Below are positions 33,485 to 46,593 of a stretch of 64,000 nt of DNA, in pieces (the first letter of the stretch is position 1; the number at the start of each line of letters is the position of its first letter). The notes beneath the pieces were generated by a model, which saw only the letters and a program-made list of their open reading frames with translations, did no database searches and was not told the DNA's origin. The DNA is from Psococerastis gibbosa (lineage: Eukaryota > Arthropoda > Insecta > Psocodea > Psocidae), in the NCBI GenBank assembly GCA_963971405.1, contig OZ020490.1, positions 21,229,464 to 21,293,463 of the forward strand. The letters are read 5' to 3'. The translations under genes were made by a program, and so were the position numbers.

Positions 33485-34298
33485 CAGTGGCGGCGCTAGA
33501 AATTTTAAGGCTGGGGGCCATGGGAGGGGCATGACTTCTATCTGGGGGGCCAATGAAAAAACAAAACTTTTTTCATTGGCGTAAATTCCCAAAATTTCTG
33601 GGGGGGCTTTAGGACCCAAGACTTTGATTCATTACTCATTCACTTCTCTAGTCTCCCTAGCAAATTATATGACTTTATTATTATTAATTTTTTTGTTATT
33701 AAATATGTATATGAAATAGGTACATTATGCACTGAACTATTCAAGTTCAGTAAAACAAGAAAATTATTTTTTGTTTGTTTTTTCGACATTTTAAAAATTA
33801 AAAAAAGAAATTGTTTTTAATCACCTGAAATTTTTTTACAAGTCACACGCTCAGCGATCTAGTCTCATTCTCTATAATGCATGACGGCCAAATTGCTGAA
33901 CCTATTCTGAATTGTGTTACCAGGCGCAGAGAAAGGTGAGAGGTTTCCTCCGGAGACAAAATTAAGAAATAGGCCTAAATTAGTGAGGTTTTACAGATTT
34001 TGAAAGCAGTACAGATGAGATTTTACCGAAGAATAAACCTGCCACTCAGGGGGGGGGGGGGTCTCCCCCGGAGTAAAGCTTGAAAAAGTAGGTCTGAAGT
34101 ATTGGGGTTTTAAGGATTTTGAGTAATTTATTTTTGTGAAAGTAATTAGTCAATTTGTTGATTTTTTTTTTCATGATGTCTTTCATGTGAAATGATAATT
34201 TTTTAATTTAATAAAATATCAAATATCTCAAAAGTGGGGGGCCCGAAGGGGCCGGAGAAAGTCTTGGGGGTCCAGGCACCCCCGTAGCGCCACCACTG
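33485..34298. mobile_element. hAT-like non-autonomous element, 814 bp
   Basis: The termini are CAGTGGCGGCGCT and AGCGCCACCACTG. The flanking 8-mers CACTCGGT and CACACGGT match at 7 of 8. The interior has poly(G) runs (for example about 34050-34061) and no transposase. Worn relatives are at 1834-2109 and, as a fragment, near 43773. Confidence 0.85.
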
Positions 34299-34632
34299 CA
34301 CACGGTGACCAGGTTACCTAGCAACAAAGTCTCTGTTGCTAGGTAATCTGGGCTGTGACGTCATCCGCTGGCAAACGATAAACATAATGTTGGTGCCCCA
34401 ACTTTGTCATGCAGTGCATTTAGAATGCCGTGTCTAAGGTATTATATGGTCTAAGCTCCACCATACGATGGGAATGGTGAAATGTAAACGAATTTATGTT
34501 TTTCCAAAAGTTATTCAATTTTCTCTGAAGTACGGACATTCTGAATATACGAGTATCTTCAAAGTCCGCGTTACCAACTGAATACTAAACTTACAATGTG
34601 TTGTGCGTGAAACTGGTGTTTTTATGGACCTA

Positions 34633-34794
34633 CAAGGCCGTAGCCAGGAATTTTTTCGGGGGGGGGGGTTCAGAAATTTCATTGGATATTACATAGTGGT
34701 TTTTATATTTCCTCTCAAAATCCGATTATATCTAGTATCTAGCTATTTCAGTTCGGGGGGGGGGGGGTTGAACCCCCCCTTGGCTAGAGCCTTG
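34633..34794. mobile_element. hAT-like MITE, 162 bp
   Basis: The ends CAAGGCCGTAGCCA and TGGCTAGAGCCTTG are inverted repeats, with 8-bp flanks TGGACCTA and TGAACCTA (7 of 8). Two poly(G) runs lie inside. It belongs to the same family as 1038-1209. Confidence 0.85.
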
Positions 34795-34936
34795 TGAACC
34801 TATGATCGTTTACCCCATGCCAACGATCCCATGGAATTTCGGGTGTTTTTGATATGGTTTCTGCAAGTCTCATCGTCAGCTAAACATCCAATTTTTAATA
34901 TTGTAGATTTCCTCTTTATACCCGTAAGTTAGTTAG

Positions 34937-35240
34937 TACGATTAAACTCGTATAAGGAAAGTTTCGTTGTGGTCGAAAGTTTCGATTTCGACTTTTCATC
35001 GGAATTAAGCGATTTCAGGTCCCAGGAACCCAAAAAAGTGTTCTTTATGAAATGGCAGTCTGTCTGTTCGTCGATTTCTGGACCAACTATTTGATGATTA
35101 AATGTGGTAGATAAAAAAAACATATCTCGACACCATTGCTTCTTTACTAGGCTATCTCAATTTTTGAGTGGCTTACCCCAAAAAAACTAAAATAAAAACT
35201 GGTAAAAAAAATTATTTCTCAAAAATGGCTACAACGATTT
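34937..35240 (-). repeat. Repeat family R, diverged copy
   Basis: In inverse orientation it keeps the block order of the R family 3' half: TATAAGGAAAG, CAGGTCCCAGGAACCCA, the CTGTCTGT run and AATTATTTCTCAAAAA. It is clearly older than the copies at 23293, 42225 and 47202. Confidence 0.6.
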
Positions 35241-38123
35241 TTAATTTATCATTGGTTATTGAGGCCAAGACGGAGAGTTTTGACCTTGAACGTTGAGTGT
35301 TGAATACATAAAAATATAATACAACTGGAGCGGCGGGAGCCATAATATGCCTTACGAGGCTCCCGTTAACCATAAGATAAGTATCAACGCAAAAAAATAT
35401 CGAAGTCTTACACATTGCAGCATAGCAAAGCGGATACCTGGCCCGGTCAAAAACTCTGTACTTAGCTTGTGCAGGCTACACTAGCAGCCATATTGATAGC
35501 GGTCTCCAGCCACGAGATGGTTGAATATCCATTTTATAAACAATGCCCCGCGTCATGTACCTGTTCCGTATTTAACTTGTATTATTTCAAATAATTGCAG
35601 TTGTACCTATTTCTGGCGCTTTACTGTCAAATTAAGTGTTGAGCTTCTGGCTAAAGTGCATTTCATTAAAAAAGTTGGAGGTTTTTCTTCCCTGTGGGGC
35701 ACGTAAAAATGTTCTAAAAGGTATGTTTTTAATTGCTTCATGCACAAATTTTAGACCAAACGTAATTGTAATTTTTGGTTTAGTCAATAGTGTAAGCATG
35801 TCTACGCGTATACTATACCCTTCTATCGATTTTTATTATACCCCTGCGGTTTAAAACAAAAATTACGAACCCTCTGCAAAGACATTTCCAGGCCAGTCAC
35901 GTGACCCCCTCCGGTTTGGCCTTAACGTAAAAACCGGCTAGGTCGCTTCCTTTCCCTTGATAGTTTGCTTCAGAGGACCAAATAATAATTTTAACAAAAA
36001 ATTTCAAAAACTAATGTTTACGTGGAACCTATTAATCGATTATTCTTTATGTTATCGATTTTTATTTATATGATGTGTTAGGTGCTAATCTAGTCTACCA
36101 ATAGGCTAGTAGTTGGTGCTTCTTTAATCTAATCAAGCCAAAATAATGCAAATCGTCTATTTCGTTTTTGCCTCGCTCAATTTTACTCAATGAACAAATC
36201 ACTGGAAATAATATCCAGACATGGAGCCTAACTTTTACTACTAGTATATCTCATTATTAAACGATACATTTCGAGCCTTCTCTGGCCGGCACAATTTGTC
36301 GCCCCGTTTCAAATATAAGTAATTACAGCCGGGAGCGGCTTATCATCAGACCAATGATCAGTAGCCTCCTGGTGTGCTCCTGGGAACTGTCACATCTCAG
36401 CAATTTATTGCTTGCGAGGAAGGGTAAAATTGCTACAGTGCCTTCATACCGCTCTCCCTGGAGTCCAGCAAACCACTGGGTTCCAGCTATGTTGAGGATG
36501 AGTCTTCTAAGTTATTAGGTCATTCTTTGGGGCAATTTCTTAGGTGAAAACGTTTATTCTTGAGCTACGAGAGTGGTTTCTTTATGACTACCCACGGTTT
36601 TACTGGCTTCTTATTCCTTAGCCGTTTCATGGAGAGAAGCCTTCTCATTTACCAGGACATAGAAAAGAATATAATATAATTTTTTTTTTTTATTATGACA
36701 CGTGGCCATTCACCTTAACGTCTTTGTGTCTTTATGATACGATGCATAACTTCGGCAACCGTATTAGGAAAATGTTCAGAATCTTTCATGATAACGTTTA
36801 AAAAATCAAAAGTGTCTGATTTTGTGGTGAACAAGATTTGACGTCTTAATATCTTATTTCTATCAATTAATGTTTTTGCCATTTCCCTTTGAAAACACCA
36901 AAGTCTCCACCAAGAAATAGACATTGATAAAAAGTGAGCGTGGCACTAGAAAAGGAGTTAAGAGCTTTTAGGAACCGGAAATAGCCAATGTGCACGTCTC
37001 GTCAACGGCCCGGAAACGTTCTGAAAATCCGGTCTGGAGCCACGTCTCTCCGATTTTCCATCTTAATTCAAAATCCGTGTTTTCTTTCGGTCATGTCGTC
37101 TTCAGTATCTAAAAATAAATCTTCCACAGTCTGACTCTTATTTAATTACCCGTTTCATAAAGGTTCATGATGCTATTTTCGCTATCAGTCTTTGCACAAG
37201 AAAGGAAATCATCGGGGTTTTCCTTTTATGTCGTTTCTTCTTTTGTGATCAGAAAACAAAAGCATTCAAGGTTCATTTCGTTTTTGTTAATAAAACGTTG
37301 ACTTAATAAGTGTTATTATTATATATTATAGTATAAGAAAAGTAAGTTTCATAAATAATTTTGTGGTTAATTTTTTTATATTTATTCATACTTTCCTCAT
37401 TAAAAAAGTAAATAAATTATTACGAAACAAAACGGTAATTCTATGGACTTTTATTTAAATATAAAAGACAGAAAAATGTTTAGACCTAGTACTAACAAAA
37501 ATTACACAATTATATTCCGACTTACCGAGAATTACGCAACGTTAATAAGTGAAACACAAAAGAAAATGAAAAGGGGGGCTGAGAAATTAAAATTATAAAA
37601 AGAGAAAGAAAATTGCTTTAAATTTCTGTTGAAAGTAAGAAAGGGACAACGAGAGGTTTAATTTTCTTTCTGTAAAATTAAATTAGCTAATTAATTTAGC
37701 ACTGAATTCAGGTTGCATCAGCAACTTCTTTTTAGTTTCAAATTTTCCCGCCATTTTTCTCAATTATTGCGCCTCCACTTCCGACTTCTTGCAGCGTAAA
37801 AGGTTGAATACGGCCCATAAACAACGTTTGTAGCGGGCAATTTACTTTTATATTTAGTGCCATGAGGTGTTTGTCAAAAGGAGCAGAATGAAAAAGTCAG
37901 CGGCGTTTCTTTGTTTACTCTTGTGCCTTCACCTTCATGTTTCTTTAACTTGTCCAATTCTTTGGTTGTTTAGCCGAAGTTTACTGCCTTCTAGTTTCTT
38001 CTCATATTTACTGAATTGCCTTTGGGTGGGACCCAGGATCATTTGTTAAGTTACTGTAAGGAATCATACACGGCACAGCCATTGCGGAGCCGTCATAAAT
38101 GTGTGAACCTATACTCGTAAATT
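35241..38123. other. Intron 1, nothing recognised
   Basis: Nearly 2.9 kb of AT-rich intron. Many short frames, none with a motif, and no repeat ends that I could pair. Confidence 0.5.
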
Positions 38124-38305
38124 TGTCAGGACATGTAGAGTAGTAGTACAGACTCCGACTTTCACCCGAAAGGTTCTTTGTTCGAGTTCCACACTTGCTA
38201 CATTTTCTGGCCTCGCTTCAGAGGGCAGGCAGTCCCGGGCCTTTCTAGTTGCGTGTCACTCCGCTAGGTTGGCTTAGTAATAGAAAAAAAAGTCAATACT
38301 TAAAT
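38124..38305 (+). repeat. SINE family B copy
   Basis: tRNA-like head GTCAGGACATGTAGAGTAGT with TTCACCCGAAAGG and GTTCGAGTTCC, then body GGCAGTCCCGGGCCTTTC and tail TTAGTAATAGAAAAAAAAG. Collinear with the minus copy at 22955-23162. Confidence 0.75.
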
Positions 38306-38485
38306 TTCTCAATAAACCAGCAAAAAAATTATACTTCTGAGAAATTGAAAATTGAATTACTATTGATATACTGTATGTATGAATTAAGTACTGAATTTTT
38401 AGCATGGCTGTAATTAACAGTAGCCCTATTATGGCGATTTGGGATTTACAAAATACCGGGGTTTATTAAATTAAAATAACAAATG

Positions 38486-38800
38486 AGTGCAAAATGCGCG
38501 GGAAATTCAAATTATAAATTAATCCTCGGCTATATTTTTGGTGTCGCTACGGGTCAGCGCGTCACCAAAATTAATGGAAGACATGCCAAGGGTGGGCGTT
38601 GGCAATTAAGTAAGTATATTTTTGGTGAGTTTTCAATTTTTTCTCCCTTAGATGTAGACACTTTAATTAAAATTCTTATTATATTTCAAAATTCTATCTG
38701 TATACCTTTTAATACTTATTAGTGTTTACTTTAATTATAAAACAATGCAACTTGTATTCCAATAATTCATTAACTTGAATTTCCCGCGCATATTTTAACA
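38486..38800. mobile_element. TIR element, about 315 bp
   Basis: ATGCGCGGGAAATTCAA at 38494 is repeated as an exact complement ending at 38791. Sequence to the left (AAATACCGGGGTTTATT) is also shared with the relative at 46742-46990, so the true element may be larger. The 79-codon frame inside has no motif. Confidence 0.65.
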
Positions 38801-38846
38801 CCGTCACATGACATCTTGCTAATACTTACTGTGGCAGATTAATACA

Positions 38847-38985
38847 TTAATCTTTTTCTTTTGTCGCAATGTATCGACTCTGTTGCAACAAATCTTCCCA
38901 TCTTCTCCTCCATTCATCTCTGTCCTGAGCCGTTCTCTTGAGTTCCAATTCCACATAATGGGTGTAAATGCTGATTGAATGACAA
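38847..38985 (-). mobile_element. LINE reverse transcriptase C-terminal fragment
   Basis: The minus frame reads YVELELKRTAQDRDEWRRRW followed by EDLLQQS. This KxxAQDRxxWR pattern with a short downstream tail is the usual C-terminus of many LINE reverse transcriptases. Only about 45 codons remain. Confidence 0.65.
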
Positions 38986-39479
38986 TTCACAATGTATTTT
39001 CTTTCGTAGCTGTGAAAGCATACAGTACTTGTTATATTCCAAAGCCCTAAATATGCATAATACATAGGCTCCTACATTAATAAAGCTCAACGCTTCCAAT
39101 TTTATTTACTGTACGATACAATGATTTTGTATGCTGTATTCCGCGCTAAATTACTCTTGTATTGTTGACTTAATTGCATTACTTAATCAAAGTTGGTGCA
39201 ATTTACATTTGGAATAGCTTTTTACAATTACAATGAGTTCTCAAGTTTCCCTCTGTTAAATTAGTTACTGTAGGTATTCTCCTTTGTACACGATTTCCCC
39301 TCTAATTTCTTGGAATCCTCAATCCAGCAGTACACAGTGTCTTGTTGGCAGCATTGTTGGAATGCACACTAGGACTCTGGAACGTAGGCTATAAATTTGA
39401 AGTAGTTCTATTACATACATTCTTGTTATAGACGTACTGTAGGCGTAAGAATGTAATATACGATACATATCTTCTTCTT

Positions 39480-39782
39480 CAAGTTACAGCCGGATGGCTG
39501 GTTGGCAGCAACATGTGACTTCGATGCCTCCACTCCCCTCGATCCTGGCACGCCCTCTTCAGCTCCACGTATGTCTTGGCCCCTACATCCTCCACAACTT
39601 GATGGATACTCGTATCTTGGGTGCCCCGGTCTGTTGACGCGTTCTATGGTTCCCTCTATGATGCAGCTTACGAAGTTTTCGTGTCTAAGCAGATGTCCAA
39701 TCCAGTGAGCTCTTCTTTTCCTTATCGATGCAACGAGAGTTTGTATTTCGCTTACTCTGGTTAGAACGTCCTCATTTGTCAA
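39480..39782 (-). mobile_element. LINE reverse transcriptase C-terminal fragment
   Basis: The minus frame has IRKRRAHWIGHLLRHENF and EGTIERVNRPGHPR, the standard xRxxWxGHxLRH...EGxxxxxRxxGRPR motif. The next part (AKTYVELKRACQDRGEWRHR) lies in another frame, so there is one frameshift near 39600. It ends in a GAAGAAGA tail. 5'-truncated. Confidence 0.85.
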
Positions 39783-39839
39783 GGTACATATACTGTATAT
39801 ACAAATAATTTAATGAATATATCCTATTAACCTCTTCAA

Positions 39840-39953
39840 TCGCCTCGCCTAATAGGTACTTGTGTCGAGTAACGACACGTCTCCGATCGCCGCAAGGTGT
39901 GTTGAGACTCGCACAAGTACAAGCACGCTACCACCTTGCCACCGATATGTCAG
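39840..39953 (-). repeat. tRNA-like SINE, family C copy 2
   Basis: On the minus strand it starts GGCAAGGTGGTAGCGTGC and matches 13122-13215 over about 90 bp, including ACTCGACACAAGTACCTATT. Confidence 0.65.
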
Positions 39954-40230
39954 TTGCCCCCGGCTGAAATCACTGTCCCAACATGCGCCGCATTATTAGT
40001 TGACACGTCTTGGCTTCTCACTTCTAGCAGCGGTTTACAGTCTTACAGTCTTTTTCTTAGAACTGTAGAAGATAGATACACGGGGGGGGGGGGGGGCTGG
40101 TGGTCAGGGTGACACAAGGGCATTCTAGTTTCATTGAATGAACGCAGAATTGATAAACGCACTATATTGATATATCCGTTCCTCAAGACCTATCTCCTCA
40201 TTGGAGGGCCAACACATTGCGAGAATACTC

Positions 40231-40865
40231 CAGGGATTCTCAAATGGTGGGCATTGCCCTCCCCCGAGAGCCATGGGTCTAATTTAGGGGGCGAGAAATA
40301 AATATTGACTTTGAAGTCCCATTACTAAATTATTTAATTTTTTTTATAAGTTAGGTACGAAAACCTTAGCATTTTTTTTTTAACTTAGAAGAGAAGAATA
40401 AAAACTGGACTTAGCGGGATTCGAACCCACGATCTACGCCTAACCGGGGCGTCGTCTTAACCGCTCGACCACAAGCCCGCACAAGAGCAGCTAATGAATA
40501 TTCACTGCTTATATACTCGTTTTTTGACATGATTGCCTCTTCATCCAAAAGTTACTTTAAAAGTCAGTGTTATATACTCCATATAATACTGCAATAATGT
40601 GTAGAAGGGAAGAGTTTTGGTTTTTCTCAAGTTGACGACAGTGAGATATAACATCATTACCTTTTTTATTTCATTTTATTTTAAGTTGCATTAACAAAGC
40701 CAGCGTTTTCACTATTTTTAATACCTATCGGATTTGAGTTGGCAGGGTGCTGCAACTTCCCACAGATATTGGGGGTGGGGGAGAGGGGGGGGGGGAGAAA
40801 TAGGCAGGGAGCTCGTTACACATTTTTCCTAGGGGCCACGGATTTTTTTTTCTTGAGAACCCCTG
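40231..40865. mobile_element. hAT-like element containing a SINE head
   Basis: It begins CAGGGATTCTCAAA and ends in the complement of CAGGGGTTCTCAAG. The flanking 8-mers do not match well. Poly(G) lies at about 40781-40796. The tRNA-like sequence at 40407-40478 is inside it. Confidence 0.65.
40407..40478 (-). repeat. tRNA-like SINE head, family A copy 3
   Basis: It has the same 72-nt cloverleaf and GGT anticodon position as 3051-3122, with a few changes. Downstream blocks near 40560-40600 are shared with the first copy but in the opposite orientation. Confidence 0.75.
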
Positions 40866-41429
40866 TGCTACACCTTTCACAGCTCAGGGAGTTAAACTTT
40901 GATACGTCCCATTACTGCTTCACTCACAACTCATAAATGGACACACGGGGGGGGGGGGGGGTTCATATGGAGGCCTAGTGCTTTTCAACTTTTCCTACCC
41001 CAAACCCAAACAAAAATGCCGCGATCACGCTCAAACCTTTAAATGGATTCGTGCCGAATAGAAGTAAATAAAAATACAATTGTAGAGAAGTTAAGTTTTA
41101 ACCCTTGTCGAACCCTTTGGGCCCTCGACACGTGTACGCACACATCAGTAATTCAGCTATCTCCAACCACAAATAAATACAAGTTAGAGTGCCTCAAGAG
41201 ATCCTCCTCAAATACAATGAACTGGCTTTTCGGTTTGATTGCTCTTGTTCTTTTTGTTGTCGAAGAATTATTTCTTTATATTCAGCTTCTTTTGCCCTTT
41301 CCACCATTTCAATGCCTTTTTATTTTTATTTAATTTCAATGAGTGAGGCCTATTATTACAGTACAATTGAGCTTTTATTTCAATAGGCTACTATACTTAT
41401 AAACAACTATTTGTAACGGAAGCTATCGC

Positions 41430-41645
41430 CGAAATTACTTACTTACTTTACTTTACTTTTCTTTAATGGCGCCTTATTCCTCCCACGGGGTCGGCGACAC
41501 GGATCTTCATCTTCCAGGAGTTTCGGTCTTGGGTGTCATCCGGCGAGTGACCGAGGGTCCTGAGGTCCTCCCTTACTTTCGTTTCAAGGGACATCCTCGG
41601 TCGTCCTATAGGTCCTATAGGTCTTGTGCCCTCTACCGAAATTTA
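41430..41645 (-). mobile_element. LINE 3' end with (TAAAG)n tail
   Basis: A minus frame reads SLETKVREDLRTLGHSPDDT, then QDRNSWKMKIRVADP and a stop. The LxxLG....AxxRxxW layout is typical for the reverse transcriptase C-terminus of many LINEs. A TAAG/TAAAG repeat follows the stop. 5'-truncated. Confidence 0.75.
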
Positions 41646-42224
41646 AAAAAAAAAATACTTTTCACGGAAATCACTCACCAATACAACAGTAGATTCATAA
41701 CTACACAACCATTACTACTGATACGCCCACGAACGGACGATTCGCGGGTCTTCCAACTATAAGAAATAACCCAGAGATAAAAACAATGAATAAAATCAAC
41801 CTTTTTAATAAAAAAAAACTCAACCAATGGCTATAAATACTCGCAGTTTAATTTTTATTACTATTTAATTTCCCGCCGATATAAGTCCTTGTCTGCGTTT
41901 TTTTAGTCCCCACATGATGATTTCATATTAAATGAATTGTTTTTGACGGTTTTAACGTCAATATTTTGATATTGAATGCTTTTACATGTATATATTGTAC
42001 AATATACAGTAGGACACCAACGTTAAACAGCACACGGGCCAATCCCTTCCGGTATGTTAATTAATTGTCATAATTATTGTTATTTTGTTGTAATTGGTAT
42101 TAATAACATTGAATTGAATTGACTAGTGTTTGCATGAGTAAAACCCGAAATGTGACGTCATTTTCATGTCACCCATTTTTGCCGACGTTTTGGCTCTTGT
42201 AATCCAGAGCTAAAAACATTAAAA

Positions 42225-42962
42225 AAGAACCGGTCCGAGTTTACTCGAACATGCTTTCCAATTTATCAATTAGTAGAAAGAGATAATGAGTTATTTCATA
42301 GTAAATAATTTAATTATAATGGCACGGTACGCAATGTTTTGGAGCGTGAATTTTCCATAATTTCTCAAAAAATAATTTTTTGCACAGAAGCAAATATTTT
42401 TTTGGGAAAGCAACCTAAAACATACCTGAAGGTAGATCGATAGAAAGATTCCGCAGAAAAATTATTTTTTAGTTATTTTTCATGAAAATTGACTTATTTT
42501 TATTTTTTTACCCCCAGCAGCAAACTATCAAGGAGCAAGCGACCCACCGCATTTGGTTAACATTAATAACGAACACAATATACAGTATGTGAATACTGTA
42601 TGTGAATTAAAAAGAAATCGTTGTAGCCTTATTTGAGAAATAATTTTTTTGACGTTTTTTTGAAGTTTTTTGAGAATAAAACCCCCCAAAATTGAGTTAG
42701 CCCAAAATAAAAATAATAATAAAAATCGTCCCGAGTTATGATTTTTGTCATCCTACATGCGAAGTTTCATCAAAATCGACTGAGTAGTTTGCCCTGAAAT
42801 CGATGAACAGACAGAGCGACGGGCAGACATTTCGTAAAAAACTTTTTTTTTGAGTTCCTGGGACTTCAAAACGTGTAAATCCGTTGAAATTTCGGAAACG
42901 AAAATTTTGACCATAACAAAGCTTTCCTTATACTAGTACATAGGCCTATAAATTGGAAAGCA
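42225..42962 (+). repeat. Interspersed repeat family R, copy 2
   Basis: Collinear with 23293-24130 from AAGAACCGGTCCGAG to AAATTGGAAAGC, with a gap in the poly(G) region. Confidence 0.75.
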
Positions 42963-43967
42963 AAAATTAAAATATGTATACTTTTTTCATGCATGAAACT
43001 TATACACCGCCTACTAGCAATAATTGACAAGATAAGACAAGCTTACCATTGACACAATGTAACCGGTGTAAGCGTGACTTTGCCAAGTTTGGGTACGAGT
43101 TTAATAAACAGAACTGTAACTTTACTTCTGTATTTTTTTGCGGTGCGCAAATATAAAACATAAAAATACTACAAGATATCCAATTATACAACGTACTGTT
43201 TAATTTTCCCACGGAAGTGTTGTATATCTTTTTAAAGCGTGTTTGTTCCTTTATTAAAGAAGTCCGCTCAAGGGGTGGCAAGACTGCGGGTAGAGGGAAG
43301 GGGAGGGTTACTCCGGCAGTATTCTCACGTTTCTGTTGGTTCTCACAGGAAAATGTAACTGATAAACTTATTTTTCTATTGAGAAAGTGGCGGATAACAT
43401 TTTCCTGATGTTCATTGGATTTTCAAGTATTTTCCCGTATTTTTCCGCAGCTTTGACGAAGCGCAGATGATTGGTTTTTGTACTGTCAGCGCGATTTCCC
43501 CACTGTTGTCGAAAGTATGAAGTTTATTGTTTTTATTGAAACTTACTTCGACATGAGCAAGGTCCCCAGTCGCACAAGCTTCAATTATTGGTGAAGGATA
43601 TTAGAGGCTGGCTAGAGGAATTAGCCGAAGATGTGCTCAAAGTCCGAGCCCGGGCAATGAAGAGGCTGATAGATAGGCTGTATTAATTCAGACGGCCCGA
43701 CTGTATTGATGTCAGTGACTGTCATAGGGGTGTCAAAGGCCGATACTGTGATTGGTGGCAGTAGATGTGGGCAGTGGCGCAGCCAGAATGTTTTCTTGGG
43801 GGTCCTGATTGAACAGATAGCCCACTTACGAGTACCATGGACCGGTGGCGTAACGATAGGTTTTAGAAGGGGGGCGGTGTTTAATTTCGCCTAATTTAAT
43901 TTTAAGATGGCAGCCAATCAATAATTTTAAAAAATTCATATCTCAGTAAACATTAGTCGGAGATAGG
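42963..43967. other. Intron 1, fragments only
   Basis: A short piece at about 43773-43810 (GTGGCGCAGCCAGAATGTTT) resembles an end of the CAGTGGCG hAT family. The rest is unassigned. Confidence 0.5.
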
Positions 43968-44250
43968 TGGAATAAAATGTGACGGAAATAACTGTTCACG
44001 GCAGATAAACGATTTCAAGATGGCAGCCAGTCAAAGTAAAGTCAATGAGATACTTGCACAATAGTTCATAGTCGTCTTCAACATCGCATTTTTAATGAGG
44101 GTAAGCGGGATCGAAGCTTGTGCGAAATGTGTTCTCTGGTGCTACAATAGTGCATTATGATATCATTGACAATTAAGGAGAAGCGAAGCGGGGTCGGCGC
44201 TTTCATGAAATCTCCCATCACCTGATTGGCCAGAGCCAAAAGGATTTTTA
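43968..44250. repeat. Dispersed repeat, copy 2 of a pair
   Basis: Shares ordered blocks with 27836-28260, including AAGCGGGGTCGGCGCT and CATGAAATCTCCCATCA. Confidence 0.6.
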
Positions 44251-44659
44251 TACGTATATATTTACGTATATTATTGGAGGAATTAATTACTTTAGTAATT
44301 ATTGTTCAAAGTTATTTAAGTTAAATATTAGATTTTTTGTTTCGTTATAATTGTATTGTATTGGGTTCAATATAATTATTCATTCATTCATACTTTGCTT
44401 ATAAACTCCCTTAATTCCACGATCTCCGTTAAAACAATAGTTAAAAATCAAGAAAATAATCTTATTTTTAGAATATTTCAAATATTCCAAAAATATGATT
44501 ATTTTCTTACAAATATTATATTTGTTGGAAATTACTAACAACAACAGGCCTAGGTACAAACTATATTTTCCCCCTATTTTTGGTTTTAAAAAATTTGCTT
44601 CATAATATTTTTAATGAATCCTATGCCTGCCCATTATTGATTGCATCATATCGTACGTG

Positions 44660-44945
44660 CATTCCTTATTAGAATGGAGAACAAGCTGCGGCAATGGTTC
44701 GGCCACGTGAAAGGATCGACGAGAAGGACCACCCAGAGGTTGGCGGAGGCAAGGTAGAAGGTAGAAGACCCATCGGCAGCCGAGGACAAGGAAAGGATTG
44801 AACAACTCACCGCAGCAAGAGGAAAAACCATGACTGAGCTCAAGGCGTTAGCGTCCGACCGGGGTGAGGTCAAGAAATTGGTACGGGGCGACCCCCTCAC
44901 GCTGCGCACGCGGCACTACGAGGGAAGAAGAAGAAGGAAAAGATC
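44660..44945 (+). mobile_element. LINE 3' end with (GAA)n tail
   Basis: The plus-strand frame reads MENKLRQWFGHVKGSTRRTT and later TELKALASDRGEVKKLV, with RGDPL near the end. These are the WxGHV and ALAxDRxxWR-type blocks of LINE reverse transcriptase tails. A stop interrupts it near 44757. It ends in GAAGAAGAAG. Confidence 0.75.
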
Positions 44946-46074
44946 CTTCTCAATGCCGCCTCAAATATTGCAGCACAATGAACTGGTTCTATTCGACTTT
45001 ATTTAGTTTCTTTCCCCCATTGCTTCTTCTGCAAGCGTATCGCTGAGATATATTAAAGTGATCCCATTCTGCATCATATATTCTCACAGAAAGCTCGCGG
45101 GCCTATTATATTACGTACTACTCAAAGAAGAAAATCTAACGTACCGTAAGTGCGTACAACTTTCTTAAAAAAAAAAAAAAAAAAAAAAAATGGAAACGAA
45201 AGCGACCTTTGGCTGAAGAGGTATCCCTTTCTTCCCAAAATTTTCGGAAGCATTAGATCCCATTTTTTGGCGAGAGTTTTACTTTCCCTGGAATTCTAAC
45301 TCCTTTCTGGCAACTTTCCAGGAAATCATCCGTCAAAAGTGAAAGGTCCATGTCGCTTTCCTTTGTTGTTGTTTCTTGGGTTGTCATTAAAATAAAAGAT
45401 GTGTACAACTTATTTCTTACCCTGAGTGCTAAGAGAGGGGGGGGGGTGTATATTTAAGGAGTCATTTATCATGAGAGGTTTCCCTTGTTTCATATATTTT
45501 TCTGAGGCAAATCGACTTTTAAGTGCAGTGAACAATGGTAAAGTTTATTTTTACCCCAATCAATGTCGAGTGGAGAGCTACAGTAGTTTGTGGGAGGGAT
45601 GCAAAATGAAAAAAAATCTCCGAACTTTGTAGATTAAGAGCCCATGACTACCAAATTTGCCTCATTTTGTAAAAGCTGAAAATTTCTTACATTTTGTTTG
45701 AAATATTATGACAAATCACCACCGTCCAATGCCAAACACTGGTCGGGAACCCTAAAATTATTTTATTCTTTAACCATAACCCCATACCTTAACCCCATAG
45801 AGAGGTTTGGGGGTTGCAAAGAATGTGTTTGACAATTGGTGAAATGGCTTTTGTTATTTACCCAAATAACATACCTATAAATTTAAGCTTTGGTATTATC
45901 ATATTAAATTTTTTAGGGGTGTCTGGCCACGGGTTGCTACCAAAGAAAGTGTCTGGCAATGGATGGGGATGATTTCTTACATTATTTCAAAGAAAATATG
46001 AAAACATTACGGTTTACCTGATAAGGTAGTCGACCTCCTATTTTAGGCACATTAAATAATAATAATAATCTTGA
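44946..46074. other. Intron 1, nothing recognised
   Basis: A poly(A) run lies at about 45167-45190 and a poly(G) run at about 45437-45446. No coding signal. Confidence 0.5.
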
Positions 46075-46175
46075 CATTTTGTTGTTCCATTACTAAGCCA
46101 ACCTAGTTAGGGCTATAAAGCCCTCTCTTACACTCAACCAGTATGACCCGGGACAGCCTGCTTTACATGCCCTCC
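46075..46175 (-). repeat. SINE family B, 3' part
   Basis: The minus strand shows GGCATGTAAAGCAGGCTGTC, CCGGGTCATACTGG and a tail GGCTTAGTAATGGAAC, matching the bodies at 22955 and 38124. The tRNA-like head is missing. Confidence 0.65.
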
Positions 46176-46593
46176 GATAACTACCTGATATGATTCGTGC
46201 CCCAGCTCAGGGACTGATCCAGCCCATTTGTTGGGTTGACTCAAAATAAAATAAACTCATTTTGTATCGATTAAATTGTAACGGGATTAAATTACTCACA
46301 AGACTTACTCAATTCGGGGGAGGGGGCAGCTACCCCCCTTTGTATTCGTTCTTGCCCAAGCCACGATAGACGGAACTTCATAGTATCCATTTCCTTGTTA
46401 ACATTGTTATACCTGTAGACATGAACTGACAAATTTTCAGCTTATACAAAATTAGGTAAGTTTCGCAGTCATAGGCAATTTATATAGTCAACTTACGTAA
46501 GCTAATAATTGTAAAGATTTTTACAATTAAATTTTTTTAAGCGTACGTTCTCAATCATTACTTACGTTCTATTTTTTTTTTTTTTTTTTGCAG

